DNA of 29,042 nucleotides from Clostridium sp. CAG:594 (GTDB lineage Bacteria > Bacillota_I > Bacilli_A > RF39 > UBA660), in assembly GCA_000434835.1 (NCBI GenBank), contig FR881488.1, positions 1 through 29,042 on the forward strand. The letters are read 5' to 3'. Positions within the stretch are counted from its first letter, which is position 1; each line of letters opens with the position of its first letter. Shown piece after piece: positions 15,769 through 22,182 of this stretch. The notes under the pieces were generated by a model. That model was not told the DNA's origin. It made no database searches and saw only the letters and a list, made by a program, of their open reading frames with translations. A program made the translations under genes and the position numbers.

Positions 15769-15891
15769 AGATAAAGCCTCCTTCCATTTATTTTTTTTAT
15801 ACTACGTTTAAGATGCACGCTATATTTTCTTATACTTTAAATATAACACTATTTATTTAGAAAAACAATATACATTTAATATACGTAAATC

Positions 15892-16044
15892 TTATTTACT
15901 ACCATCATTCTTATTTATAATATACAAAACTAAGAAAATAATTATAATCATAAATACTATTATAACAATGCCATTTTTATTCGGGTTATTAGCAGCATTC
16001 CTAACAATAGATAATATGTCTAACACCCAAGATTTATACTTCAT
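15892..16044 (-). CDS. 50-aa single-pass membrane protein
   Basis: Small protein: a cytoplasmic or amphipathic head MKYKSWVLDILSIVRNAANN, then NPNKNGIVIIVFMIIIIF and a helix ending in KNDGSK. The ILSIVR head and NG-hydrophobic-helix tail match the 46-aa protein just upstream. AGAGGTG lies 5 bases before the ATG at 16044; the longer frame to 16074 has no RBS. It has its own promoter. Role unknown; size and make-up would suit a membrane-bound small regulator or peptide. Confidence 0.65.
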   Translation of the reverse strand: MKYKSWVLDILSIVRNAANNPNKNGIVIIVFMIIIIFLVLYIINKNDGSK

Positions 16045-16073
16045 AGGCACACCTCTTTTTATCATCGAAAGCA

Positions 16074-16102
16074 ATTATATCAGAAATTAAAAATAATGTT
16101 AA
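16074..16102 (-). promoter_or_regulatory. promoter of the 50-aa membrane-protein gene
   Basis: Minus strand: -35 TTAACA (16097-16102, 5 of 6), exactly 17 bases, extended -10 TGATATAAT (TATAAT 16074-16079). The AGAGGTG ribosome site lies 19 bases beyond the -10. Confidence 0.65.
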
Positions 16103-16126
16103 TAGGTAAATTTTATGCAAAATAAA

Positions 16127-16151
16127 AAATGATACTCAAAAAGAATCATTT
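16127..16151 (-). terminator. terminator after the 46-aa gene
   Basis: Stem AAATGAT/ATCATTT (16127-16133, 16145-16151) around an 11-base interior, then TTTATTTT on the minus strand. The stop codon at 16146-16148 lies in the stem. Confidence 0.5.
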
Positions 16152-16286
16152 ACTAATCTTGTTTTTTCCTAACGTATAAATAATTAATATAACAATTATA
16201 ATTATCATTCCTATAATTACTATTCCACCATTTTCATTACCTAATAAGGCTTCTCTTACAATAGATAAAATACCTATATTCTTCAT
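16146..16286 (-). CDS. 46-aa single-pass membrane protein, paralogue of the next small gene
   Basis: ATG at 16284-16286, stop TGA at 16146-16148. Head MKNIGILSIVREALLGNENG, then GIVIIGMIIIIVILIIY and a basic tail GKNKISK. By eye it aligns with the 50-aa protein (ILSIVR..., NGIVII..., K-rich end) and its tail also resembles the C-terminus of the secreted protein at 14.4 kb. The upstream AAGGGAAGTG is a weak ribosome site, but a good extended -10 box and a following terminator support a real gene. Function unknown. Confidence 0.6.
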   Translation of the reverse strand: MKNIGILSIVREALLGNENGGIVIIGMIIIIVILIIYTLGKNKISK

Positions 16287-16332
16287 CTATATAATCACTT
16301 CCCTTCACGCTTAAATTTAAAGCGGCTTTCTC

Positions 16333-16341
16333 ATTATACCA
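16333..16341 (-). promoter_or_regulatory. extended -10 promoter of the 46-aa gene
   Basis: Extended -10 TGGTATAAT (TATAAT 16333-16338) on the minus strand with a poor -35 region. The ~40-base leader contains a small hairpin CGCTT/AAGCG just before the ribosome site. Confidence 0.45.
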
Positions 16342-16441
16342 AGATTTTAAAACAAGAAAAGACCTAATTAAGAATTTTAATGACTTTTTAAAAAACTATG
16401 TAAAGTGACGTAAAAAGCTTTATAAAATTATGCTTTTAATT

Positions 16442-16465
16442 TATAATTAACGTGGTGATAACATG
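16442..16465 (+). promoter_or_regulatory. ultra-short-leader promoter of the yfcE-like gene
   Basis: TATAAT (16442-16447), 6 bases, GGTGAT (16454-16459), 3 bases, ATG (16463). A weak -35 TTTATA lies 17 bases upstream. Same geometry as at 5.2, 20.85 and 23.58 kb. Confidence 0.45.
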
Positions 16466-16981
16466 AAATTATTAATGATATCCGACATACACGGAGATTT
16501 TAAATCTTTAGAAAAAGTACTTAAAAATGAGAACTTTGATAGACTAGTTGTGTTAGGTGATTTATTTTCATACGGCAAAATCATATTAGATTTAAATAAT
16601 AATGAAATAATTAAGTTGTTAAAAAAATATAAAGATAAGCTTATTTTAATAAGAGGAAATTGTGATTATTTTATAGATTATGAAAAAATAGGATTATATG
16701 CTAATGACATAATTACAATAAGAGTGAATAATCATGATATAACACTTACTCATGGTAATAGATATTATAGAGGATTTATGCCAAATTTTCATGGAGATAT
16801 ATTTGCATCTGGTCACACGCATATTCCATCTATTATAAAAGAAAGAGATACAATATATATAAATCCAGGTAGTATTGGTCTTCCAAGATCAGGCAGTCAA
16901 AAGTCATACCTAGTATTTGACGATAATTATATAGAAATAAAAACAATAGATGGTGCATTAGAAAAAAGGATGAACATTTAA
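16463..16981 (+). CDS. yfcE: YfcE/MJ0936-type metallophosphoesterase
   Basis: 172 residues, the normal size. All metal-site motifs of the calcineurin-like fold are present in order: SDIHGD (7-12), VLGDLF (about 29-34), RGNCD (about 63-67), THG (about 95-97) and GHTH (about 113-116), then NPGSIGLPRSG. Members are Mn-dependent phosphodiesterases active on artificial substrates; the natural substrate is not settled. Cytoplasmic. It is one of few plus-strand genes here, divergent from the 46-aa gene and convergent with the Nudix gene, whose stop codon it overlaps. Confidence 0.88.
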   Translation: MKLLMISDIHGDFKSLEKVLKNENFDRLVVLGDLFSYGKIILDLNNNEIIKLLKKYKDKLILIRGNCDYFIDYEKIGLYANDIITIRVNNHDITLTHGNRYYRGFMPNFHGDIFASGHTHIPSIIKERDTIYINPGSIGLPRSGSQKSYLVFDDNYIEIKTIDGALEKRMNI

Positions 16982-16993
16982 CGTTCATCCTTT
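16965..16993. terminator. bidirectional terminator shared by convergent genes
   Basis: Perfect 11-bp stem AAAGGATGAAC/GTTCATCCTTT with a 7-base loop, containing both stop codons (16979-16981 plus, 16978-16980 minus). The T-run is good on the minus strand and short on the plus strand. Confidence 0.75.
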
Positions 16994-17499
16994 ATGTATT
17001 TATAATACTGATTAATAGTTTCTTTTATTTCTTTATACACGATTTTATTCATATGGTGGTCATTCATTGTAGTGTTTAATAAATCATCTAAGTCTTCTAA
17101 TTTTATATACACGCATTCATAATCATGCTCTTTTTCCCATTCATCTAAATTCATATTATTTTTATTAGGTAAATCGTCTGTTCTTATTAAAAAATAATTA
17201 AACTCCGTGTATGTCACATCTCCTTCTAAAGGAAAATTTCTATTATAATACTCTACTTTGTATATTAAAGGATAACTTTCTTTTAAAATAATACCCGTTT
17301 CTTCTTTTATCTCCCTTTTTAAGCATTCATCTATTGTTTCACCAGCTTCTAAATGGCCTCCAGGAAATTGATAATTACCATCACACTTGCCTAATAATAT
17401 CTCATTTTTACTATTTATAATAAGACCTCGGGCACGGTATACGTATTTATTTATTTCTTCTTTTTTTACATTGTCATTGTTATAAATTACTGTTTTCAA
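16978..17499 (-). CDS. Nudix hydrolase
   Basis: 173 residues. A complete Nudix box is visible: FPGGHLEAGETIDECLKREI followed directly by KEETGI (GX5EX7REUXEEXGU). Hydrolyses a nucleoside diphosphate linked to another group; the exact substrate cannot be read from sequence. Start: an ATG at 17508 lies directly against the AAAGGAG site with no spacing, whereas a TTG at 17499 is 9 bases from it, so the product probably begins MKTVIYNN from TTG. That start overlaps the end of the ASCH gene by about 20 bases, so the genes are coupled. Confidence 0.85.
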   Translation of the reverse strand: MKTVIYNNDNVKKEEINKYVYRARGLIINSKNEILLGKCDGNYQFPGGHLEAGETIDECLKREIKEETGIILKESYPLIYKVEYYNRNFPLEGDVTYTEFNYFLIRTDDLPNKNNMNLDEWEKEHDYECVYIKLEDLDDLLNTTMNDHHMNKIVYKEIKETINQYYKYIKDER

Positions 17500-17848
17500 A
17501 AAAATCATCTCCTTTAGCTAGTTTTATTTCAATTGCAAGCGTTCCATACTTTTTTATATCAGATTGATTATAATATATTGACATATCACTTGGGTTTGGA
17601 ATGTCTTCTTTTAAATAACCAATAGAAATTTTATTGTGATTTTTGTATAACTCTTCAAAATTTTCATAATGATATAAGTTGACGACTCTAACGAGAAGTT
17701 TTTCTTTAGTTTTTATATTTGTAAATTCTATTAAATCATCCTGTTTTATTTTCTTTCTTTTTTCATCATTTAAACGCATTTCAATGGTTTTGGTTTTATT
17801 TTTTATTTTTGTAAATGGATCATCTTGAAGTTTCATATAATGTGTCAT
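17480..17848 (-). CDS. ASCH-domain protein
   Basis: 122 residues, essentially one ASCH (PUA-like) domain: KLQDDPFTKIKNKTKTIEMR, a strand KIKQDDLIEFTN, then VRVVNLYHYENFEELY. The beta-barrel fold binds RNA or nucleotides, and some members hydrolyse modified cytidines; the role here is unknown. Start ATG at 17848 with AAGGAGG 6 bases upstream; the longer frame to 17926 runs into the preceding terminator and lacks an RBS. First gene of a two-gene unit with the Nudix hydrolase, from an extended -10 promoter. Confidence 0.8.
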   Translation of the reverse strand: MTHYMKLQDDPFTKIKNKTKTIEMRLNDEKRKKIKQDDLIEFTNIKTKEKLLVRVVNLYHYENFEELYKNHNKISIGYLKEDIPNPSDMSIYYNQSDIKKYGTLAIEIKLAKGDDFFENSNL

Positions 17849-17868
17849 ATTTTCCTCCTTATATCTTA

Positions 17869-17877
17869 AGTATATCA
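17869..17877 (-). promoter_or_regulatory. extended -10 promoter of the ASCH-Nudix operon
   Basis: TGATATACT on the minus strand, about 10 bases before AAGGAGG. No clear -35 box. It lies directly after the rpn-like gene's terminator. Confidence 0.45.
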
Positions 17878-17881
17878 TAAT

Positions 17882-17910
17882 ATAAAGAAAAAGCCCTTTA
17901 TTAAAGGCTT
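17882..17910 (-). terminator. intrinsic terminator after the Rpn-family gene
   Basis: Stem AAGCCTTTAA/TAAAGGGCTT on the minus strand (17891-17910, near perfect), then TTTTTCTTT. It contains the stop codon at 17901-17903. Confidence 0.7.
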
Positions 17911-18794
17911 TTTCGTAAAATTTCAATTTGTTTTTCAGTAATACCTGTGATATCTATTATATCTTTAATTTCCATACCTTTTTTAAGTAATTTTCTAGCA
18001 GTTTCCATATTGGCTTCTTTTTTGCCCTCTTTTATTCCTTCTTCTTTAGCATACTTTAAGTCGACTTTTTTCATCCAAGAGTCCATCTCTTCTTTTACAT
18101 ATATCCCTTGTAATATTTCATCATCAGATAGCTTGCATATCTTTTCGTTTACTTTATCCATTACATCATCACCTTCTGATACTTCCTTTAATTCTCTTTT
18201 ATTATCTAATATCATTAAAGCAAGTTCCCTTTCAAATGTATTTAACTTATCTTTATTATAATACATATCTTTTATTTTTGAAAGATTTACGTGATATATT
18301 ATTGGATCATTACTTTCTATGTAGTCACATCTTTTCTTACCGGTTTCTTTTTCTATCATTTCAAACTTTGTAATTAGTTTATCTCTAAACTTCCATTTAA
18401 CATCAAAGTTTACTTGGATTATCATTTTATCATAATCTATGTATTCTTCTTTTTCTTTTATACTTCCTAATATCAATCTATAAATATACATATTATTTTT
18501 ATGTGTTAATGACTTATAATATCCCTTATTCATTTCTAGATTTATTTTCATGTTTTCTACTTCTACTATTAAATCTGATATTTTTCTTTTGTCTTTTTTT
18601 GATAGTTTTGTATGCTCAGTATTTTTATACACCAAGTTATCTAGAATATATTCTTTATCTATATTTAGTATATTACTTAGTATTCTTGCTAGATATTCTT
18701 TATTTTCACTTAAAACGCTTTTAAAGACATAATCATATGTCATTGGTATTACTTTTCCTTCTTCTAATTTATTTATTTTATCATCTCCTTTCAA
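17901..18794 (-). CDS. Rpn-family recombination-promoting nuclease / PD-(D/E)XK transposase-like protein
   Basis: About 297 residues. GKVIPMTYDYVFKSVLSENK opens the domain. KISDLIVEVENMKINLEMNK holds the PD-(D/E)XK-like Asp and ExN/ExQ-type active site (about 65-85). The C-terminus has the typical EGIKEGKKEANMETARKLL repeat-like helix region and a final helix-turn (ITEKQIEILRKSL). Members are DNA endonucleases that promote RecA-independent recombination and are common in gut bacteria. Start is uncertain: the open frame begins with TTG at 18794, before the AAAGGAG site. Correct spacing from that site points to an ATA at 18782; the first ATG is at 18743, inside the conserved region. It has its own promoter and terminator. 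Confidence 0.75.
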   Translation of the reverse strand: MKGDDKINKLEEGKVIPMTYDYVFKSVLSENKEYLARILSNILNIDKEYILDNLVYKNTEHTKLSKKDKRKISDLIVEVENMKINLEMNKGYYKSLTHKNNMYIYRLILGSIKEKEEYIDYDKMIIQVNFDVKWKFRDKLITKFEMIEKETGKKRCDYIESNDPIIYHVNLSKIKDMYYNKDKLNTFERELALMILDNKRELKEVSEGDDVMDKVNEKICKLSDDEILQGIYVKEEMDSWMKKVDLKYAKEEGIKEGKKEANMETARKLLKKGMEIKDIIDITGITEKQIEILRKSL

Positions 18795-18800
18795 TGCCTT

Positions 18801-18829
18801 ACTATAGCCTAAAAGGATGTTTATTACAA
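18801..18829 (-). promoter_or_regulatory. promoter of the Rpn-family gene
   Basis: Minus strand: -35 TTGTAA (18824-18829), 17 bases, -10 TATAGT (18801-18806), followed by AAAGGAGATGAT. The 18,830-18,963 interval holds only an imperfect dyad around TCGA near 18,947. Confidence 0.55.
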
Positions 18830-18963
18830 ATTGGTTTTCTACATTAAAAAGTATGCAAAAAACTATTTTTATCTTAGCAGAACACTTATTTTTGATATGT
18901 TTTTTCTTATCATTGTTTCTTTTTTGTACTTTTTTATAAATCGTTCGACAAATTTAGGCATTT

Positions 18964-18989
18964 TAAAAAAATCCTTAATTTTAAGGATT
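18964..18989 (-). terminator. intrinsic terminator after trpS
   Basis: Perfect stem AATCCTTAA/TTAAGGATT (18970-18989) with 2-base loop, then seven T on the minus strand, directly after the trpS stop. Confidence 0.75.
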
Positions 18990-18990
18990 C

Positions 18991-20034
18991 TTATTCAAAA
19001 TAATCTAGCATCATAGCTTTTTTAACTTCTTTTAATGTTTCCCTTGCTTTTTGCCTTGCTTTTTCTGTACCTTTTCTTAGTATCTCATATATTTTTTCTG
19101 GATCTTTAGCAAGTTCTTCTCTTCTTTTTCTAATAGGTGCTAACTCTTCTTGCATGATATCATTTAAAAATCTTTTTATTTTCATATCTCCAAGGCCACC
19201 TTTTCGGTAATGATCTTTTAACTCATCTAAGTTTTTATACTCAGGCATAAATTTTTCAAACGAATCATCTTTGCAGAAAACATCTAAGTAAGTAAATACA
19301 ACGTTACCTTCTACTTTACCAGGATCTTCTACCCTTATATGGTTTGGATCAGTATACATACTAAATACTTTTCTTTTTATTTCTTCAGCGCTATCTTTTA
19401 GGTAAATACAGTTATTTAAAGACTTACTCATTTTAGCATTACCATCTATTCCAACTAGTCTTCTTTCGTTTACATTTTCTGGAAGAAGAGCTTCTGCTTC
19501 AACTAGTGTATCACCATAAATAGAATTAAACTTTCTAACTATTTCTCTTGCTTGTTCTAGCATTGGTAACTGGTCATCTCCAACTGGAACGATATTTGCC
19601 TTAAAGGCAGTTATATCCGCTGTTTGGCTTACTGGATAAGTAAAGAAACCTGCTGGAATACTTTCTTCAAATCCTCTTAATTCTATTTCCTGCTTAACGG
19701 TTGGATTTCTGTGCAAGCGAGCTACACTAACCAAATTCATATAGTAAAAGGTAAGCTCAGTAAGCTCTGGAACCTCAGATTGAATAAAGTAATTAACCTT
19801 TTCTGGGTCAATGCCGCATGCTAAATTATCAAGTGCAACTTCTATTACGTTATCCCTTACCTTTTTTGGATTATCAAAGTTATCCGTTAGTGCTTGCGCA
19901 TCTGCTGCAAACAAATACATTTCATCATAATTTCCTTCGTTTTGAATTTTTACTCTGTTTTTAAGTGAACCAACATAATGTCCTATGTGTAATGGCCCTG
20001 TTGGTCTTTCTCCTGTTAATATAATATTTCCCAT
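18991..20034 (-). CDS. trpS: tryptophanyl-tRNA synthetase
   Basis: 347 residues, the normal length for bacterial TrpRS. Charges tRNA-Trp in the cytoplasm. Class I motifs are intact: TGERPTGPLHIGHYVGSL (7-24) with HIGH at 16-19, GDDQLPMLEQAREI in the middle, and KMSKSLNN. ATG at 20034 with AAGGAAGG upstream. Its start overlaps by one base the stop of a 24-codon leader ORF (TAATG). It is controlled by a T-box leader and a consensus promoter. Confidence 0.97.
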   Translation of the reverse strand: MGNIILTGERPTGPLHIGHYVGSLKNRVKIQNEGNYDEMYLFAADAQALTDNFDNPKKVRDNVIEVALDNLACGIDPEKVNYFIQSEVPELTELTFYYMNLVSVARLHRNPTVKQEIELRGFEESIPAGFFTYPVSQTADITAFKANIVPVGDDQLPMLEQAREIVRKFNSIYGDTLVEAEALLPENVNERRLVGIDGNAKMSKSLNNCIYLKDSAEEIKRKVFSMYTDPNHIRVEDPGKVEGNVVFTYLDVFCKDDSFEKFMPEYKNLDELKDHYRKGGLGDMKIKRFLNDIMQEELAPIRKRREELAKDPEKIYEILRKGTEKARQKARETLKEVKKAMMLDYFE

Positions 20035-20108
20035 TATAACTTTTCCTTCCTTCTATTTATATTTTTATGTTTATTTAAATTGTTAATACACCATCGTTTT
20101 GTAAACAT
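20034..20108 (-). CDS. 24-codon leader ORF between T-box terminator and trpS
   Basis: ATG at 20106-20108, 10 bases after a strong AGGAGGG site; stop TAA at 20034-20036 overlaps the trpS ATG by one base. The peptide begins MFTKRWCINNLNKH and is basic (10 Lys/Arg in 24), with one Trp at codon 6. It lies downstream of the T-box terminator, so it is translated only on read-through transcripts, and could couple ribosome flow to trpS. Too short to be sure; support is the RBS and the exact TAATG junction. Confidence 0.5.
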   Translation of the reverse strand: MFTKRWCINNLNKHKNINRRKEKL

Positions 20109-20130
20109 AATAAAAAATCCCTCCTATATA

Positions 20131-20166
20131 TTAAAAAAACTCTAATCCAACCATAGGATAAGAGTT
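20131..20166 (-). terminator. T-box regulated terminator of trpS
   Basis: Stem AACTCTTATCC with GGATTAGAGTT (20156-20166, 20138-20148; one G-T wobble), then seven T on the minus strand. Its 5' arm includes the bases needed for the competing antiterminator. Confidence 0.8.
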
Positions 20167-20379
20167 ATAATTCTTAAGTTTAATGCCACCTAATACGTAC
20201 TATCATACATATGTTATAAGATAACGGGTAACTTCCGTAATGCCATACTATAATTTTCCGGCATCATCTTGCAAGTCCATTTACTAAAAAGATTATATAG
20301 CATCCCACCAAACAGCTACTCTCTTAGGATAATCAGATTTTAGCTACTACTCTTGCTAAAGCGATTTAAATATAAATAT
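20167..20379 (-). promoter_or_regulatory. tryptophan-specific T-box riboswitch
   Basis: The ~340-base leader of trpS has T-box features in order on the minus strand. A stem-I region carries AGAGAGTAGC and a TTTGGTGGGA distal loop. A candidate UGG specifier (20277-20279) sits in AAATGGAC. The stem-III CCGTTATC block follows. A T-box core AGGTGGCA lies at 20184-20191, before the terminator. The bulge UGGC pairs with GCCA, fitting the G discriminator base of bacterial tRNA-Trp. Uncharged tRNA-Trp should favour the antiterminator and trpS read-through. The T-box core departs from the common AGGGTGGNACCGCG beyond UGGC. Confidence 0.82.
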
Positions 20380-20385
20380 AACTAA

Positions 20386-20414
20386 ATTATATAGAAATAG
20401 TGCTATTTTGTCAA
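20386..20414 (-). promoter_or_regulatory. consensus promoter of the trpS T-box unit
   Basis: Perfect sigma-A type promoter on the minus strand: TTGACA (20409-20414), 17 bases, TATAAT (20386-20391). Start near 20379. Confidence 0.85.
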
Positions 20415-20416
20415 CA

Positions 20417-20845
20417 TCATATAAAATACATTTTTTCGTAAGTAGCATCCTCTATTTTATCAAAATGATTTTTAATAGCGTTGCTCTTTGCCTTACAAAT
20501 TACATCATCATTAAATGAATATAATGATACAAAAATAGAATCACACACCTGTAAGTAAAGCTTTGGTTTACATTTCTTATAACAACTAAGGTCTGAAATA
20601 TAACTCATATTAGATGTTTTATCATAAATTGCAAGCGATAAAAACACTATGTAATAATATCCTTTTTTTATAATGCTTTCAAACTCATCTTTTGTATATA
20701 TATTCTTTTTAAATAAAGAATTGCCATTTTTATCAAACACTTCTCCACTTACCATTATGTTATCAAAAGAAGATGTAATACCATCTAGTATTTTACATAA
20801 ATAATTATCATATGAATTTTCAATTTCAAAACTAATTCCTAGCAT
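20417..20845 (-). CDS. hypothetical protein
   Basis: 142 residues, unrecognised. No signal peptide or membrane helix beyond a weakly hydrophobic KGYYYIVFLSLAIYD (about 61-75). It has several Cys, including SCYKKCKPKLYLQVCDS (about 86-102), which could be metal- or redox-related but has no known signature. It begins MLGISFEIENSYDNY; the ATG at 20845 follows GGTGAT by 4 bases, while the longer frame to 20884 starts inside the gene before it. It has its own extended -10 promoter and lies downstream of the sporulation genes. Confidence 0.65.
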   Translation of the reverse strand: MLGISFEIENSYDNYLCKILDGITSSFDNIMVSGEVFDKNGNSLFKKNIYTKDEFESIIKKGYYYIVFLSLAIYDKTSNMSYISDLSCYKKCKPKLYLQVCDSIFVSLYSFNDDVICKAKSNAIKNHFDKIEDATYEKMYFI

Positions 20846-20870
20846 AATAATCACCATATAAAGTATATCA
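20843..20870 (-). promoter_or_regulatory. ultra-short-leader promoter of the 142-aa gene
   Basis: Extended -10 TGATATACT (TATACT 20862-20867), 6 bases, GGTGAT (20850-20855), 4 bases, ATG (20843-20845), just after the stop of the preceding gene. Confidence 0.45.
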
Positions 20871-20876
20871 TAATTT

Positions 20877-21203
20877 TTATTCATTAACCATTTTATCTAT
20901 ACCGTTAAATAAATTATTCATGCCCCATTTAAATCCTTTAGCAAAACTTTTAGAGGTAAAAAGCCCAAAGTTAGATACCTTGTTTGAGTAATTCTTTTTC
21001 ATATTAACCACGTAATTTTCTACCTTTATTTCTTTGCCTTCTTTAACGTCATTTTCGAATTGTTTTACCTTCTCCTCGGTAAGTGATGCTTTTTTATTAT
21101 TTAAATCTTCATAGTAACCACCCGCTTGCGCAAAATACAAAACTAAAAAGGAAAAGAATAATAACCAAATAAACCCATGAAATATCTTTTTATAACTTAT
21201 CAT
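20877..21203 (-). CDS. small membrane protein in the YqxA position behind spoIIP
   Basis: 108 residues: one N-terminal membrane helix (about 8-27, ending FAQAGGYY), then a charged region TEEKVKQFENDVKEGKEI and a C-terminal part NYSNKVSNFGLFTSK...KGFKWGMNNLF. In Bacillus subtilis the gene after spoIIP is yqxA, also ~110 residues with one N-terminal helix, so this is its positional counterpart; I cannot show homology by eye. Its ATG overlaps the spoIIP stop (ATGA), with AAGGGA upstream, so it is coupled. A sporulation membrane role is the natural inference. Confidence 0.7.
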   Translation of the reverse strand: MISYKKIFHGFIWLLFFSFLVLYFAQAGGYYEDLNNKKASLTEEKVKQFENDVKEGKEIKVENYVVNMKKNYSNKVSNFGLFTSKSFAKGFKWGMNNLFNGIDKMVNE

Positions 21204-22123
21204 ATAGTTTCCCTTATGTACTTTATTATTGCATTATTAAGTACTTCTATCGTGTTTTCTACTTCTTCTTTTGTATTATCTTTTCCTCCTACTTCAACTA
21301 AGAATACGTTTTCTGATAAATCCTGATTATAAACACCATTATATCCCTTACCACCGTGATATGCTACGTTTCTTGATATAGTTGGAATAATTTCTTTAAC
21401 TATGTTATTTAACCTTTCCGTATTTACCTTATTTTTCTCATAATTAGGGTTATCAGTTCCAACAACAAACAAAATTTTAGCGTAACTTTTATTTTGATAA
21501 GAAGTTGTTGTTATGCTTTTTCCAGCAGAATCCCTATGAATATCAAAAAAATATTTTAAATTAGGATTTTGCATCATCTCCTCATTTAAGTAAGTTTTTG
21601 ACGCCGTATATGATTTATAGTATTTTAAATTATTATTTTCTAAAAAAACTTTCATGCTCTTTTCTTCTAACGAAGCCTTATACTCGGAATTATTTAATTT
21701 ACTAGTTAAATAATTTGCAGCAGAATAAACGTCGTATCCGTTATAACTTTCCGTTTGATGAGTGTTATATACGTATATTATAGGCGGACTATCAAGCACA
21801 GATGAAGAAACATTGTTTGTTTTTACATCACTATTATTACTTTTTTTATTATCTGATTTAGTTACGTTACCCACCTTTTTAATATTATCATTTAAAAGGC
21901 TTACCGGATTATTAATTATATTATCTAACACTTCCTCGCTTTCACGTGCCACATTAAATTTTATATAGTTAACATCTTCATTTAATATCTTATTTTTTAA
22001 CTGGTTATCCTTTAAATACTTTAATATAAAAATGTATGAAAAAAAGAAAAAGAAAGTAAAAATAATAACTTTAAATTTAGATTTCCTTTTTCTTATAATT
22101 TTCCTTGATTTAAATTCTTTCAT
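21200..22123 (-). CDS. spoIIP: stage II sporulation protein P
   Basis: 307 residues. Peptidoglycan amidase/endopeptidase that acts with SpoIID and SpoIIM to thin septal wall and drive engulfment in the mother cell. Basic cytoplasmic head KSRKIIRKRKSKFK, membrane helix (about 18-36), low-complexity Asn/Ser/Lys linker, then the catalytic domain with YVYNTHQTESYNGYDVYSAA (about 121-140), FDIHRDSAG (about 185-193) and HGGKGYNGVYNQDLSENVFL. Motif His and Glu residues are intact. The ATG at 22123 fits GGTGAT three bases upstream; an ATG at 22138 has no such site. It lies 60 bases after gpr, as in Bacillus. Confidence 0.93.
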   Translation of the reverse strand: MKEFKSRKIIRKRKSKFKVIIFTFFFFFSYIFILKYLKDNQLKNKILNEDVNYIKFNVARESEEVLDNIINNPVSLLNDNIKKVGNVTKSDNKKSNNSDVKTNNVSSSVLDSPPIIYVYNTHQTESYNGYDVYSAANYLTSKLNNSEYKASLEEKSMKVFLENNNLKYYKSYTASKTYLNEEMMQNPNLKYFFDIHRDSAGKSITTTSYQNKSYAKILFVVGTDNPNYEKNKVNTERLNNIVKEIIPTISRNVAYHGGKGYNGVYNQDLSENVFLVEVGGKDNTKEEVENTIEVLNNAIIKYIRETI

Positions 22124-22182
22124 AGTATCACCCACCATCTATAAAATATCATAGATGATGCATCTTATTTGTCGGTTTTAGG

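Noticed and set aside
15677..15787. A 36-codon ATG frame (MEGGFIFDKQ...) across the terminator at 15.7 kb
   Set aside because: It has no ribosome site before its ATG and reads through a terminator; the Shine-Dalgarno inside it fits the 12-codon TTG frame instead.
15892..16286. Small membrane proteins considered as the missing Flp pilins
   Set aside because: They lack the basic head, Gly and Glu+5 layout of prepilin leaders; the helix is C-terminal rather than N-terminal.
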